Assembly: GCA_000432335.1 (NCBI GenBank)
Contig: HF995395.1
Location: 51,071-71,422, forward strand
Direction: 5' to 3'
DNA from: Firmicutes bacterium CAG:646
GTDB taxonomy: Bacteria > Bacillota > Clostridia > Lachnospirales > Lachnospiraceae
DNA: 20,352 bases
Shown here: positions 13,272-20,352 of the stretch, piece after piece
Numbering within the stretch: position 1 is the first letter of the stretch
Layout of the letters: every line of letters starts with the position of its first letter
Notes under the pieces: generated by a model
What the model saw: only the letters and a program-made list of their open reading frames with translations
What the model was told of the DNA's origin: nothing
Databases searched by the model: none
Position numbers and translations under genes: made by a program

Positions 13272-15294
13272 TATTATAATTTTTGCCGGAACGGTGGAAG
13301 GGCGAAGTGTGGCAGAATACCTGAACAGAAATCGGATACATGGGAAGGTATGTGTGGCTACCGCGTACGGAGAAAGTCTTTTGCCGGAAGGAGAATATCT
13401 GGATATTTCCCATCAGAGGTTATCTCAGGAAGAGATGGAAGGGCTGATGGGAGAGATGAAAGACGGGCTTGTCATTGACGCGACCCATCCATACGCTCAG
13501 GTGGTGACAGAGAATATTCAGGCAGCCTGTGCCCATATGAGAACAGAGTATGTCCGGGTGGTGAGAAAAGAGATTTTTCAGGGAGAAACCGGGGAATTTC
13601 CGGTGGTTTATGTGAAAAATATCCAGGAGGCTGTGGAATATCTGAAGGGAACCAGAGGAAATATTCTGGTGACGACAGGAAGTAAAGAACTGGCAGTCTA
13701 TACGGAGCTGGAGGATTACAGGGAACGGATTTATGCCAGAGTGCTGTCTCTGCCCGGAGTTATGCAGTCCTGCGCAGATCTGGGATTGGAAGGAAAACAT
13801 CTGATCGGAATGCAGGGACCTTTTTCCAAGGAAATGAATACGGCCATGATCCGTCAGATTCAGGCAGCGTGGATGGTAACGAAAGAGTCAGGGACTTCCG
13901 GCGGATTTCTGGAAAAATATCTGGCGGCAAAAGAGACAGGATGCGGTTTAGTGGTGATCGGGCGGCCGAAGGAGGAAGAGGGAATTTCTCTGGAAGCGTG
14001 TCTGGAACTTCTGAGAAAGCGATATAAGCTTCCATCCGTCAAAAAAGCAGGAGAAAAAATCGCAGATGTCCGGGAAATTTCTCTGGTAGGTATCGGTATG
14101 GGAAAGGAAGATACACTGACCATGGAGGGAAAGAAAGCTTTGGATGAGGCGGAGCTTTTGATCGGCGCCGGAAGAATGTTGGAACACAGAAAAAGACCGG
14201 GGCAGGAGATTTATACGGCTTATCGCCCGGAAGAGATCTGCAGATATCTGAAAGAGCATTCGGAATATGGGAAGGTTGCCGTGGCGCTGTCCGGGGATGT
14301 GGGATTTTACAGCGGAGCGAAAAGGCTCATTGCTGAATTGGAAAAAACATTGCCCGAGATGAAACGAAGAGTTATCAGCGGAATCTCTTCTATGGTGTAT
14401 TTTTGCGGAAAGCTGGAGACACCGTGGGAGGATGTGCTTCCTATAAGCCTTCATGGAAGAGAAAGAAATGTAGTGGGACTTTTGCAGAAGCATCCCCGTA
14501 TTTTTGCCATTGTGGGAAATGCCACAGGAGCGGCGCAGGTTTGTCGGAAGCTCACCTCCTATGGCATGGGAAATGCGAAAGTGACGATCGGGGAGAGACT
14601 TTCTTATGCGGATGAGAAGATATCCCACGGAAGAGCAGTGGATTTTCAGGAGATAAGCACCGATCCCTTAAGCGTGATACTGCTGGAGTGGGAAGAAGAA
14701 AACACATCTGTGGTTACCCCTGGTATTTGCGACGGGGAGTTTTTGCGGGATAAGGTTCCTATGACGAAAGAGGAGATTCGAAGTATTTCTCTTTCCAAAC
14801 TGCGGCTTACGAAGGATGCGGTGATCTACGATGTGGGAGCAGGAACGGGCTCTGTATCGGTGGAGATGGCTCTCATGGCAGTGGATGGCAGGGTCTATGC
14901 CGTGGAAAAGAAGGAGGAGGCAGTACAGCTTCTTCATAAAAACAAAGAAAAGTTCCGGGCGGATAATCTGGATATTATTTCCGGAACGGCGCCGGAAGCC
15001 CTGAAAGATCTGCCGGTTCCCACTCATGCCTTTATCGGAGGTTCCTCTGGCAATTTGAGAGAAATTCTTCAGCTTTTGTTAGAGAAGAATCCTGAGATCC
15101 GTGTGGTGGTCAACTGCATTACCCTGGAAACCGTGGCGGAAGCCTTGGCTTGTGTGAAAAATCTTCCTGTGGAGGATGTGGATATCGCCCAGGTGAATGT
15201 GGCAAAAGGGAAGATAGCGGGCGCTTACCATCTGATGATGGGATTAAATCCGGTTTATGTGATCTCCTTTACGGGAGCTGCTGCACAAGAGTAG
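13264..15294 (+). CDS. cbiJET: Fused cobalt-precorrin-6A reductase / C5- and C15-methyltransferase (CbiJ-CbiE-CbiT)
   Basis: One uninterrupted frame of 676 residues holds three enzymes. Residues 1-255 are CbiJ (IIIFAGTVEGRSVAEYL at the start, IDATHPYAQ at 71-79, IGMQGPFSKEMN), the NADH-type reductase of cobalt-precorrin-6A. About 272-480 is CbiE (ISLVGIGMGKEDTLT, ALSGDVGFYSGAKRL, VISGISSMVYFCGKL), the C5-methyltransferase. About 488-676 is CbiT (DKVPMTKEEIRSISLSKLRL, then S-adenosylmethionine motif I VGAGTGSVSVE at 524-534), which methylates C15 and decarboxylates. Together they cover three successive steps from cobalt-precorrin-6A to cobalt-precorrin-8. CbiE-CbiT fusions (CobL) are well known; addition of CbiJ at the N-terminus is less common. 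The gene overlaps cbiH by 8 bp. Confidence 0.95.
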   Translation: MYDIIIFAGTVEGRSVAEYLNRNRIHGKVCVATAYGESLLPEGEYLDISHQRLSQEEMEGLMGEMKDGLVIDATHPYAQVVTENIQAACAHMRTEYVRVVRKEIFQGETGEFPVVYVKNIQEAVEYLKGTRGNILVTTGSKELAVYTELEDYRERIYARVLSLPGVMQSCADLGLEGKHLIGMQGPFSKEMNTAMIRQIQAAWMVTKESGTSGGFLEKYLAAKETGCGLVVIGRPKEEEGISLEACLELLRKRYKLPSVKKAGEKIADVREISLVGIGMGKEDTLTMEGKKALDEAELLIGAGRMLEHRKRPGQEIYTAYRPEEICRYLKEHSEYGKVAVALSGDVGFYSGAKRLIAELEKTLPEMKRRVISGISSMVYFCGKLETPWEDVLPISLHGRERNVVGLLQKHPRIFAIVGNATGAAQVCRKLTSYGMGNAKVTIGERLSYADEKISHGRAVDFQEISTDPLSVILLEWEEENTSVVTPGICDGEFLRDKVPMTKEEIRSISLSKLRLTKDAVIYDVGAGTGSVSVEMALMAVDGRVYAVEKKEEAVQLLHKNKEKFRADNLDIISGTAPEALKDLPVPTHAFIGGSSGNLREILQLLLEKNPEIRVVVNCITLETVAEALACVKNLPVEDVDIAQVNVAKGKIAGAYHLMMGLNPVYVISFTGAAAQE

Positions 15295-15302
15295 GAGGGA
15301 AT

Positions 15303-16649
15303 ATGTCAGGAAAACGTTTTCTCATCAGCGCTCCTTCCAGTGGGAGCGGTAAAACACTGATCACCTGTGGAATCCTGCAGGCGTTAGTTAACCGAGGGCT
15401 TTCGGTGGCTTCTTTCAAATGCGGACCGGATTACATAGATCCCATGTTCCACAGCCGGGTGATAGGAACAAAGAGCAGGAATCTGGATACTTTTTTCGCC
15501 AGAGAAGATACGGTGAGAGATCTTCTTGAGAAAAATTCCCGTGACTGCGAGATTTCCGTGATCGAAGGAGTTATGGGATATTATGACGGAGTAGGGGGAA
15601 TATCTTCCTGGGCAAGCGCCTATGATGTGGCAGAGAAGACAGGAACTCCGGCGGTGTTTCTGGTAAACTGCAAAGGGATGAGTGTTTCTCTGGTTCCGTT
15701 TATCAAAGGATTTTTGGAATATAAGAAAGACAGTTGGATTCGGGGCGTGATCCTGAATCAGATTTCGCCCATGCTGTATCCGCGGATGAAAAAAATGATA
15801 GAAGAGGAGCTTCCTGTAAAAGTTTACGGATACGTGCCTGCTCTTACTGACTGCGTGTTGGAAAGCCGTCATCTGGGGCTGGTGCTACCGGAGGAAATTG
15901 AAGATTTAAGAGAAAAATTACAAAAGCTGGCGGCTGTCCTGGAAAAGTCTGTAGACCTGGACGGACTGCTGGAACTGGGCGGGACGGCGGAGCAGCTGAG
16001 AGAGGGGCAGGAAGAGCTACTTCCTCAGTTTGCGGTGAATATCGCCGTAGCCCGGGATGAAGCCTTTTGCTTTTTTTATGAGGATAATCTGGAACTTCTC
16101 AGAAAGATGGGGGCGAATCTCATAGAATTTTCCCCTCTTCACGATCGAAAGATCCCAGATCATGTGCAGGGGTTGATTTTAAACGGCGGATATCCGGAGT
16201 TGTATGGAGAGCGTTTAAGCAAAAATACCTCTATGCTGACTTCTATCCGGGAAAGTATACAGGGCGGTTTGCCTTATATGGCGGAATGCGGCGGGTTCAT
16301 GTATCTTCATGAGAAGATGGAGGATATGGACGGAATGATATGGAAGATGGCGGGAGTAATTCCAGGAAAGGTATTTCGGACACCCCGGCTGACACGATTT
16401 GGCTACATTACGCTGGAAGAAGGAAGATGTTTTGGTGAAGATGTGGGAAAGATACCGGCGCATGAATTTCACTATTTTGATTCCGAGTGCTGTGGGGAGG
16501 ATTTTCTGGCAAAGAAACCTCTGAGTGAGCGATCCTGGCGGTGTATCCACAGCGGGAAACAGGGAATGGCAGGTTTTCCTCATCTTTACTATTACGGAAA
16601 TAAAAAAGTACCGGAGGCTTTTTTGAGAGCCTGCGAAGAAAGGAAGTAG
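15303..16649 (+). CDS. cbiA: Cobyrinate a,c-diamide synthase CbiA
   Basis: The 448-residue protein has an N-terminal ATP-binding domain with the P-loop SAPSSGSGKT (9-18), CGPDYIDPMFHS and IEGVMGYYDGV. A class-I-type glutaminase domain shows LILNGGYPELYGERLS, the nucleophile Cys329 in YMAECGGFMYL, and His387/His390 in AHEFHYF. It amidates the a and c side chains of the corrin using glutamine and ATP. The ATG at 15303 follows AGGAGG directly after the upstream stop. A longer reading from 15150 would overlap the cbiT part in another frame and is rejected. cobT starts 4 bp after it. Confidence 0.96.
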   Translation: MSGKRFLISAPSSGSGKTLITCGILQALVNRGLSVASFKCGPDYIDPMFHSRVIGTKSRNLDTFFAREDTVRDLLEKNSRDCEISVIEGVMGYYDGVGGISSWASAYDVAEKTGTPAVFLVNCKGMSVSLVPFIKGFLEYKKDSWIRGVILNQISPMLYPRMKKMIEEELPVKVYGYVPALTDCVLESRHLGLVLPEEIEDLREKLQKLAAVLEKSVDLDGLLELGGTAEQLREGQEELLPQFAVNIAVARDEAFCFFYEDNLELLRKMGANLIEFSPLHDRKIPDHVQGLILNGGYPELYGERLSKNTSMLTSIRESIQGGLPYMAECGGFMYLHEKMEDMDGMIWKMAGVIPGKVFRTPRLTRFGYITLEEGRCFGEDVGKIPAHEFHYFDSECCGEDFLAKKPLSERSWRCIHSGKQGMAGFPHLYYYGNKKVPEAFLRACEERK

Positions 16650-16653
16650 GAAT

Positions 16654-17703
16654 ATGGAACTGGAACAGGCTCTTGAAAGTATCCGTCCAGCCAGTGAACA
16701 GGCAATGGAGCAGGCGTGGGCGCACTGGAATGATCTGGCGCTGCCGCTTCACAGTCTGGGAAGACTGCAGGATACGGTGGTGCGGATTGCAGGAATGATG
16801 AGAACGCCACAGGTAACTCTGGGGAAAAAAGCGCTGGTGGTTATGTGCGCCGATAACGGTGTGGTGGAAGAAGGAGTGACTCAGTCCGGGCAGGAAGTAA
16901 CCCGGATCGTAGCGGAGAATTTTCTTCAGGAAAAAGCTACAGCGGCGATTCTCTGTAAAAAAGCGGGAGCAGATATTTTTCCGGTGGATATAGGGATTGC
17001 CGCAGACAGTAAGATCATTAACCGGAAGATTGCCTATGGAACGAAAAATATGGCAAAAGAACCGGCGATGACCCGGCAGGAAGTAAAGAAAGCCCTGGAA
17101 GTGGGAATTGCCATGGCAGAAGAATTAAAGGAAAAAGGATATGGGATCATTGCCACGGGAGAGATGGGTATTGGAAATACCACCACCAGCAGCGCGGTCA
17201 CTTCTGTTTTACTGGAGGAAGCCCCGGCGAAAGTGACTGGTCGGGGCGCGGGACTTACCAGCGCAGGGCTGGAGAAGAAAATCGAAGTAATCAGGAAAGC
17301 GATTCAATTACACCAGCCGGAGAAAGAGGATGTGCTGGATGTGCTGTCGAAAGTGGGCGGACTGGATATCGCCGGGATGGCAGGGATTTTTATCGGAGGC
17401 GCAGCTTTGGGAATTCCCGTGGTGGCAGACGGGTTCATTTCCTGCGTGGCTGCCTTGTGTGCGGTAAGGATGTGTCCGGCAGTGCGTGATTACGTGATTA
17501 CTTCTCACAAATCGAAGGAACCGGCTACGGTTATGATTCTGGAAGCTCTGGGAATTCCTGTATTTTTGGATTGTGATATGTGTCTGGGAGAGGGGTCGGG
17601 AGCAGTGGCGATTTACCCTCTTCTGGATATGGCGATGGCGGTGTATAACAGTATGAGTACTTTTGCTGATAATGAGATGGATAATTATGTGCCGTTATCA
17701 TAA
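16654..17703 (+). CDS. cobT: Nicotinate-nucleotide:dimethylbenzimidazole phosphoribosyltransferase CobT
   Basis: The 349-residue protein is normal length. It shows VMCADNGVVEEGVTQSG, ATGEMGIGNTTTSSAV, and, near the C-terminus, DCDMCLGEGSGA with Glu313 in the place of the catalytic glutamate of the family. CobT transfers phosphoribose from nicotinate mononucleotide to the lower-ligand base, producing alpha-ribazole phosphate for nucleotide-loop assembly. The actual base used cannot be told from sequence. No bluB-type or anaerobic benzimidazole synthesis gene is seen in this window. The ribosome binding site AAAGGAAG lies at the end of cbiA. cobU follows after 12 bp. Confidence 0.96.
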   Translation: MELEQALESIRPASEQAMEQAWAHWNDLALPLHSLGRLQDTVVRIAGMMRTPQVTLGKKALVVMCADNGVVEEGVTQSGQEVTRIVAENFLQEKATAAILCKKAGADIFPVDIGIAADSKIINRKIAYGTKNMAKEPAMTRQEVKKALEVGIAMAEELKEKGYGIIATGEMGIGNTTTSSAVTSVLLEEAPAKVTGRGAGLTSAGLEKKIEVIRKAIQLHQPEKEDVLDVLSKVGGLDIAGMAGIFIGGAALGIPVVADGFISCVAALCAVRMCPAVRDYVITSHKSKEPATVMILEALGIPVFLDCDMCLGEGSGAVAIYPLLDMAMAVYNSMSTFADNEMDNYVPLS

Positions 17704-17715
17704 GGAGGAGACAGC

Positions 17716-18237
17716 ATGTTTCATTTGATCACGGGGGGAAGCGGCAGCGGAAAATCTGCGTATGCGGAGAATTGTATTCTGGAATTTCAGGGGAAAAACA
17801 GGATCTATATCGCTACGATGTTTCCCTTTGATGAGGAAAGTCACCGGCGTATCGAAAGACACAGAAAGATGCGTCGGGAAAAATGTTTTACTACCATAGA
17901 ATGTTACACTGGCGTGAAAAATCTGGAAATTTCTTCCGACAGCGATATTCTTTTGGAGTGTATGTCGAATCTTACCGCCAATGAGATGTATCAGGAAAAT
18001 GGCGCCGGGGAGGAGACGGTGGAGGAAATATTGCAGGGAATCCGCCAGCTGAAAGACAGAGCAAAAAATCTGGTGGTAGTGACCAATGAAGTATTTTCAG
18101 ACGGGATTTCTTATGACCCGGATACCATGCGCTATCTGTCTTATCTGGGAAACATCAATCAGGAGATGGGAAAGATGGCGGATCAGGTCACGGAAGTTGT
18201 GTATGGGATTCCGGTTTCTTTAAAGGATGATAAGTAA
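17716..18237 (+). CDS. cobU: Adenosylcobinamide kinase/adenosylcobinamide-phosphate guanylyltransferase CobU (divergent)
   Basis: The 173-residue protein has the P-loop GGSGSGKS (7-14) and a HRRIERHRKMR segment (43-53). There His49 probably corresponds to the histidine that carries GMP in CobU. The middle shows ILLECMSNLTANEMY and the end VTEVVYGIPVSLK. CobU phosphorylates adenosylcobinamide and then attaches GMP, preparing for CobS. It is unusual in that the family's NEVGxGIVP motif reads NEVFSDGISYD (from 124), so this part has diverged. A second, shorter CobU-like protein lies two genes downstream. AAGGAGGAG gives a strong ribosome binding site, and cobS begins just after the stop. Confidence 0.88.
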   Translation: MFHLITGGSGSGKSAYAENCILEFQGKNRIYIATMFPFDEESHRRIERHRKMRREKCFTTIECYTGVKNLEISSDSDILLECMSNLTANEMYQENGAGEETVEEILQGIRQLKDRAKNLVVVTNEVFSDGISYDPDTMRYLSYLGNINQEMGKMADQVTEVVYGIPVSLKDDK

Positions 18238-18238
18238 A

Positions 18239-18994
18239 ATGAAAAAGTTATATCATAGTTTTTTAATTGCATTTTCCATGTATTCCAAGATTCCTATGCC
18301 TCAGTGTGAGTGGACGGAAGAAAATATGGCGTATGCCATGTGTTTTTTTCCGTGGGTGGGAGCCGTGATCGGAGGTCTGACCTGGGCATTCGGGACTTTT
18401 GGGGCAGACTGGGGGTTATCTCCGGCCTTTTATACGGTGATTTTGGTGCTGATTCCCTGGCTTATTACCGGCGGAATCCATCTGGATGGGCTTCTGGATA
18501 CGGCGGACGCCATGGCTTCTTATCAGGGGCGGGAGCGGAGACTGGAAATCTTGAAGGATTCCCATACAGGGGCGTTTGCAGTAATCACCTGCGTGGTGTA
18601 TTTTATGTTTTATTATGGAGTTTACAGTCAGGCTTCTGTACGGGTATTTCCGGTGATCGGTTTAAGTTTTATGATGTCCCGGGCATTCAGTGCGTTGGCG
18701 ATCGTTACCTTTCCCAAGGCAAAAAAGACGGGATCGGTCTCTGCCATGGCGAGAGGCTCCCGGGATCGACAGGTACAGATTACCATGGGGATTTATCTGT
18801 TGTTGATCGCAGCGGTCATGATCTGGCTGGACAGAAAACTGGGGATCGCCTGCTGTCTCATCGCTCTGATAACTTATGGAATCTATTACTGGCAGTCGAA
18901 AAAACATTTCGGCGGCATCACCGGAGATCTGGCAGGGTGTTTTCTTACTCTGTGCGAGCTTTTTATGGCTTGCGGGGCAGTGCTTCTTGCCTGA
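18239..18994 (+). CDS. cobS: Adenosylcobinamide-GDP ribazoletransferase CobS
   Basis: The 251-residue integral membrane protein opens MKKLYHSFLIAFSMYSKIPMP and has the conserved acidic motif GGIHLDGLLDTADAMAS, then LKDSHTGAFAV, followed by several hydrophobic segments up to the C-terminus. CobS joins adenosylcobinamide-GDP and alpha-ribazole(-phosphate) in the membrane, one of the last steps in the pathway. I chose the ATG at 18239, two bases after the cobU stop. The ATG at 18227 would have its AAAGG directly abutting it, whereas the same AAAGG is about 12 bases from 18239. The two starts differ by four residues. Confidence 0.95.
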   Translation: MKKLYHSFLIAFSMYSKIPMPQCEWTEENMAYAMCFFPWVGAVIGGLTWAFGTFGADWGLSPAFYTVILVLIPWLITGGIHLDGLLDTADAMASYQGRERRLEILKDSHTGAFAVITCVVYFMFYYGVYSQASVRVFPVIGLSFMMSRAFSALAIVTFPKAKKTGSVSAMARGSRDRQVQITMGIYLLLIAAVMIWLDRKLGIACCLIALITYGIYYWQSKKHFGGITGDLAGCFLTLCELFMACGAVLLA

Positions 18995-19018
18995 GTCAAG
19001 CAGAAAGGAATCCAGCGT

Positions 19019-19399
19019 ATGAAATTAATTATTGGAGGCGCTTTTCAGGGGAAAAAAGCATATGCTTCCCAGAGATATCATTTAAAATTGGAAGATTGGA
19101 AAGATGGAGAAACCTGTAAAAAAGAGGAGCTTTATACTGCGGCGGCGGTCTGCAATTTTCACAAATTGCTTCGGAGAATGCTGCAGGCGGGAGAAAATAT
19201 CTCAGAGATTCCGGACATACTGCGGGAGCAGAATTCAGATATTATCCTTGTGACCGATGAGGTGGGATATGGTATCGTACCCATGGAACGGGAAGAGCGT
19301 GAGTGGCGGGAAGGCTGCGGAAGAGTCTGCACCGTTTTAGCTGCTCAGTCAGAAGAGGTGATCCGGGTCTGCTGCGGTATTGGAAAAAAACTGAAGTAA
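19019..19399 (+). CDS. Short CobU-like P-loop protein of unknown exact role
   Basis: The 126-residue protein looks like a cut-down CobU. It has a degenerate P-loop GGAFQGKKAYA (6-16, with Lys in place of Ser/Thr after GK), a hydrophobic strand IILVTDEVGYGIVP (75-88) that keeps the CobU NEVGxGIVP motif, and a tail VIRVCCGIGKKLK like CobU's terminal GIPxxLK. The middle region with the GMP-carrying histidine (RIxRHR) is absent. So it may bind nucleotide but probably cannot be guanylylated. It could have taken over part of CobU's function, act as a regulatory partner, or be a remnant. It sits between cobS and cobC, 24 bp after cobS, with an AAAGGAA ribosome binding site. Confidence 0.75.
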   Translation: MKLIIGGAFQGKKAYASQRYHLKLEDWKDGETCKKEELYTAAAVCNFHKLLRRMLQAGENISEIPDILREQNSDIILVTDEVGYGIVPMEREEREWREGCGRVCTVLAAQSEEVIRVCCGIGKKLK

Positions 19400-19412
19400 A
19401 GGCAGCAGGAAA

Positions 19413-20015
19413 ATGAAAATTTATTTGATACGCCATGGAGAAACCATGGGAAACAGAGAAAAAAGATATATTGGGACGACGGATGAGCCGTTGACGAAAG
19501 AGGCGCAGGAAAAGCTGGGAGAAAAAAATGCGCCCGGTGTGGAGGCTGTCTTTGTCAGTCCGCTGTTAAGGTGCAGACAGACAGCCGAGGCTTTATTTCT
19601 GGGACAGCCCATGCGGATTTTGGAAGAACTGGCAGAGTGCGACTTTGGGAAGTTTGAAAATAAGAACTGGCAGGAATTGACGAAGGATCCCGATTATCAG
19701 GCATGGATCGACAGCAATGGAACATTGCCTTTTCCCGGCGGGGAGGATTCTGTCAGATTTCGGGAGCGGTGCTGCCGGGGATTCGAGAAAGGCGTGGCAG
19801 CCTGTTTTCAGAAAAAGGTAGAAAGCGCTGCATTTGTGGCGCATGGAGGGACGATCATGAGTATTTTGGAGCGATATGGGGTTCCTCATCAGGATTTTTA
19901 TCAGTGGCATGTGGAAAATGCAGAGGGCTATGAACTTTTCGTGGAACCCACGTTGTGGACACCTTCCCGGAGAGAAATCCACAAGATTGCGCCACTTAAA
20001 TGGCAGGGAGAATAA
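19413..20015 (+). CDS. cobC: Histidine phosphatase, probable alpha-ribazole phosphatase CobC
   Basis: The 200-residue protein is a histidine-phosphatase-superfamily member. The RHG motif LIRHGETMGNREKRYIGTTD holds the nucleophile His8. SPLLRCRQTAEALF and ELAECDFGKFENKNW are typical of CobC/GpmB-like enzymes. The second histidine is in FVAHGGTIMSIL. In the cobalamin context the likely role is removing phosphate from alpha-ribazole phosphate or adenosylcobalamin 5'-phosphate. The family is broad, so the substrate is inferred from the operon. The gene follows the CobU-like gene after 13 bp. cbiB begins 2 bp after its stop. Confidence 0.88.
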   Translation: MKIYLIRHGETMGNREKRYIGTTDEPLTKEAQEKLGEKNAPGVEAVFVSPLLRCRQTAEALFLGQPMRILEELAECDFGKFENKNWQELTKDPDYQAWIDSNGTLPFPGGEDSVRFRERCCRGFEKGVAACFQKKVESAAFVAHGGTIMSILERYGVPHQDFYQWHVENAEGYELFVEPTLWTPSRREIHKIAPLKWQGE

Positions 20016-20017
20016 GG

Positions 20018-20352
20018 ATGAAATGGACATTAATGGCCGTTTGTTTCGGCTTTCTTTTAGATTTACTGCTGGGTGATCCCCGATGGCTGTATCATCCGGT
20101 ACGGATCATTGGAAATGGGATTTCCCTGATGGAAAAGGGATTGCGAAAAGTATTTCCCAAAACAAAGGGGGGGGAACGGGCAGCCGGGACGCTGCTGGTT
20201 CTGGTGATCGTTCTGGTTTCAGCGGCGGTTCCTTTTGGAATTTTGTATCTGGCGTATGGATGGAACCCCTGGCTGGGACTGACATTGGAAACCTTTATGT
20301 GCTATCAGCTTTTGGCAACAAGGTCTCTTCGGGATGAGAGCAAAAAAGTGTA
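20018..20352 (+). CDS. cbiB: Adenosylcobinamide-phosphate synthase CbiB, N-terminal part (cut by window end)
   Basis: The frame runs from the ATG at 20018 to the window end without a stop, giving 111 residues. MKWTLMAVCFGFLLDLLLGDP, then WLYHPVRIIG and a further hydrophobic segment, match the start of CbiB/CobD membrane proteins. CbiB attaches aminopropanol, or its phosphate, to the f side chain of adenosylcobyrate. The ATG is two bases after the cobC stop, with AAGG in AATAAGG as a weak ribosome binding site, so translation is likely coupled. A run of eight G (20167-20174) encodes the KGGE stretch and could be prone to slippage. The remaining two thirds of the gene lie beyond the window. Confidence 0.92.
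   Translation, partial: MKWTLMAVCFGFLLDLLLGDPRWLYHPVRIIGNGISLMEKGLRKVFPKTKGGERAAGTLLVLVIVLVSAAVPFGILYLAYGWNPWLGLTLETFMCYQLLATRSLRDESKKV

Noticed and set aside
18310..19119. A 269-codon plus-strand frame overlapping cobS and the CobU-like gene
   Set aside because: It is in a different frame from clear cobS, has no membrane or family motifs, and spans a real intergenic gap.

Overview
The window looks like a chromosomal segment of a spore-forming, anaerobic Firmicute, most likely Lachnospiraceae or a close relative. The reasons are the spoIVA gene, the ylxM-ffh-rpsP-khpA-rimM-trmD order, strong AAGGAGG-type ribosome binding sites, TTGACA-17-TATAAT promoters, a secreted protein with aromatic cell-wall-binding repeats, and an oxygen-independent (CbiD/CbiG) cobalamin pathway. 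The species cannot be fixed from the sequence alone.

Left part (1-4613): the 3' end of a larE-like gene, then a minus-strand Uma2-family gene that seems to lack its N-terminus, then a plus-strand housekeeping run: ylxM, ffh (signal recognition particle), rpsP (S16), khpA (KH RNA-binding protein), rimM (16S maturation) and trmD (tRNA m1G37). A sigma-A-type promoter abuts ylxM. An intrinsic terminator sits between khpA and rimM. rplS, which usually follows trmD, is absent; spoIVA follows instead.

Middle part (4614-8576): spoIVA (spore coat basement-layer ATPase), preceded by a possible sigma-E promoter and followed by a long hairpin. A roughly 380-bp intergenic region then holds several inverted repeats and a consensus promoter. 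It leads into a 677-residue secreted protein with three blocks of cell-wall-binding repeats and a C-terminal SleB/CwlJ-like hydrolase domain.

Right part (8577-20352): a consensus promoter, a compact cobalamin riboswitch aptamer, an expression-platform hairpin and an intrinsic terminator. These precede a tightly packed cobalamin operon: cbiD, cbiL, cbiF, cbiG, cbiH, a single-polypeptide cbiJ-cbiE-cbiT fusion, cbiA, cobT, cobU, cobS, a short second CobU-like gene, a CobC-type phosphatase, and cbiB, which is cut by the window end. Together they cover corrin-ring methylation and contraction, a,c-amidation and nucleotide-loop assembly. The riboswitch presumably shuts the operon off when cobalamin is plentiful. 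cbiC, cbiP, a cobalt chelatase, a corrinoid adenosyltransferase and the early tetrapyrrole genes are not in the window and must lie elsewhere, perhaps just downstream.

The most notable points are the compact riboswitch, whose hairpin loop is complementary to the terminator arm; the CbiJ-E-T fusion; the pair of divergent CobU-fold proteins; the SleB-like protein with higher-order repeats; and a G8 tract inside cbiB. I found no clearly new type of system; this is a known pathway with some unusual local features.
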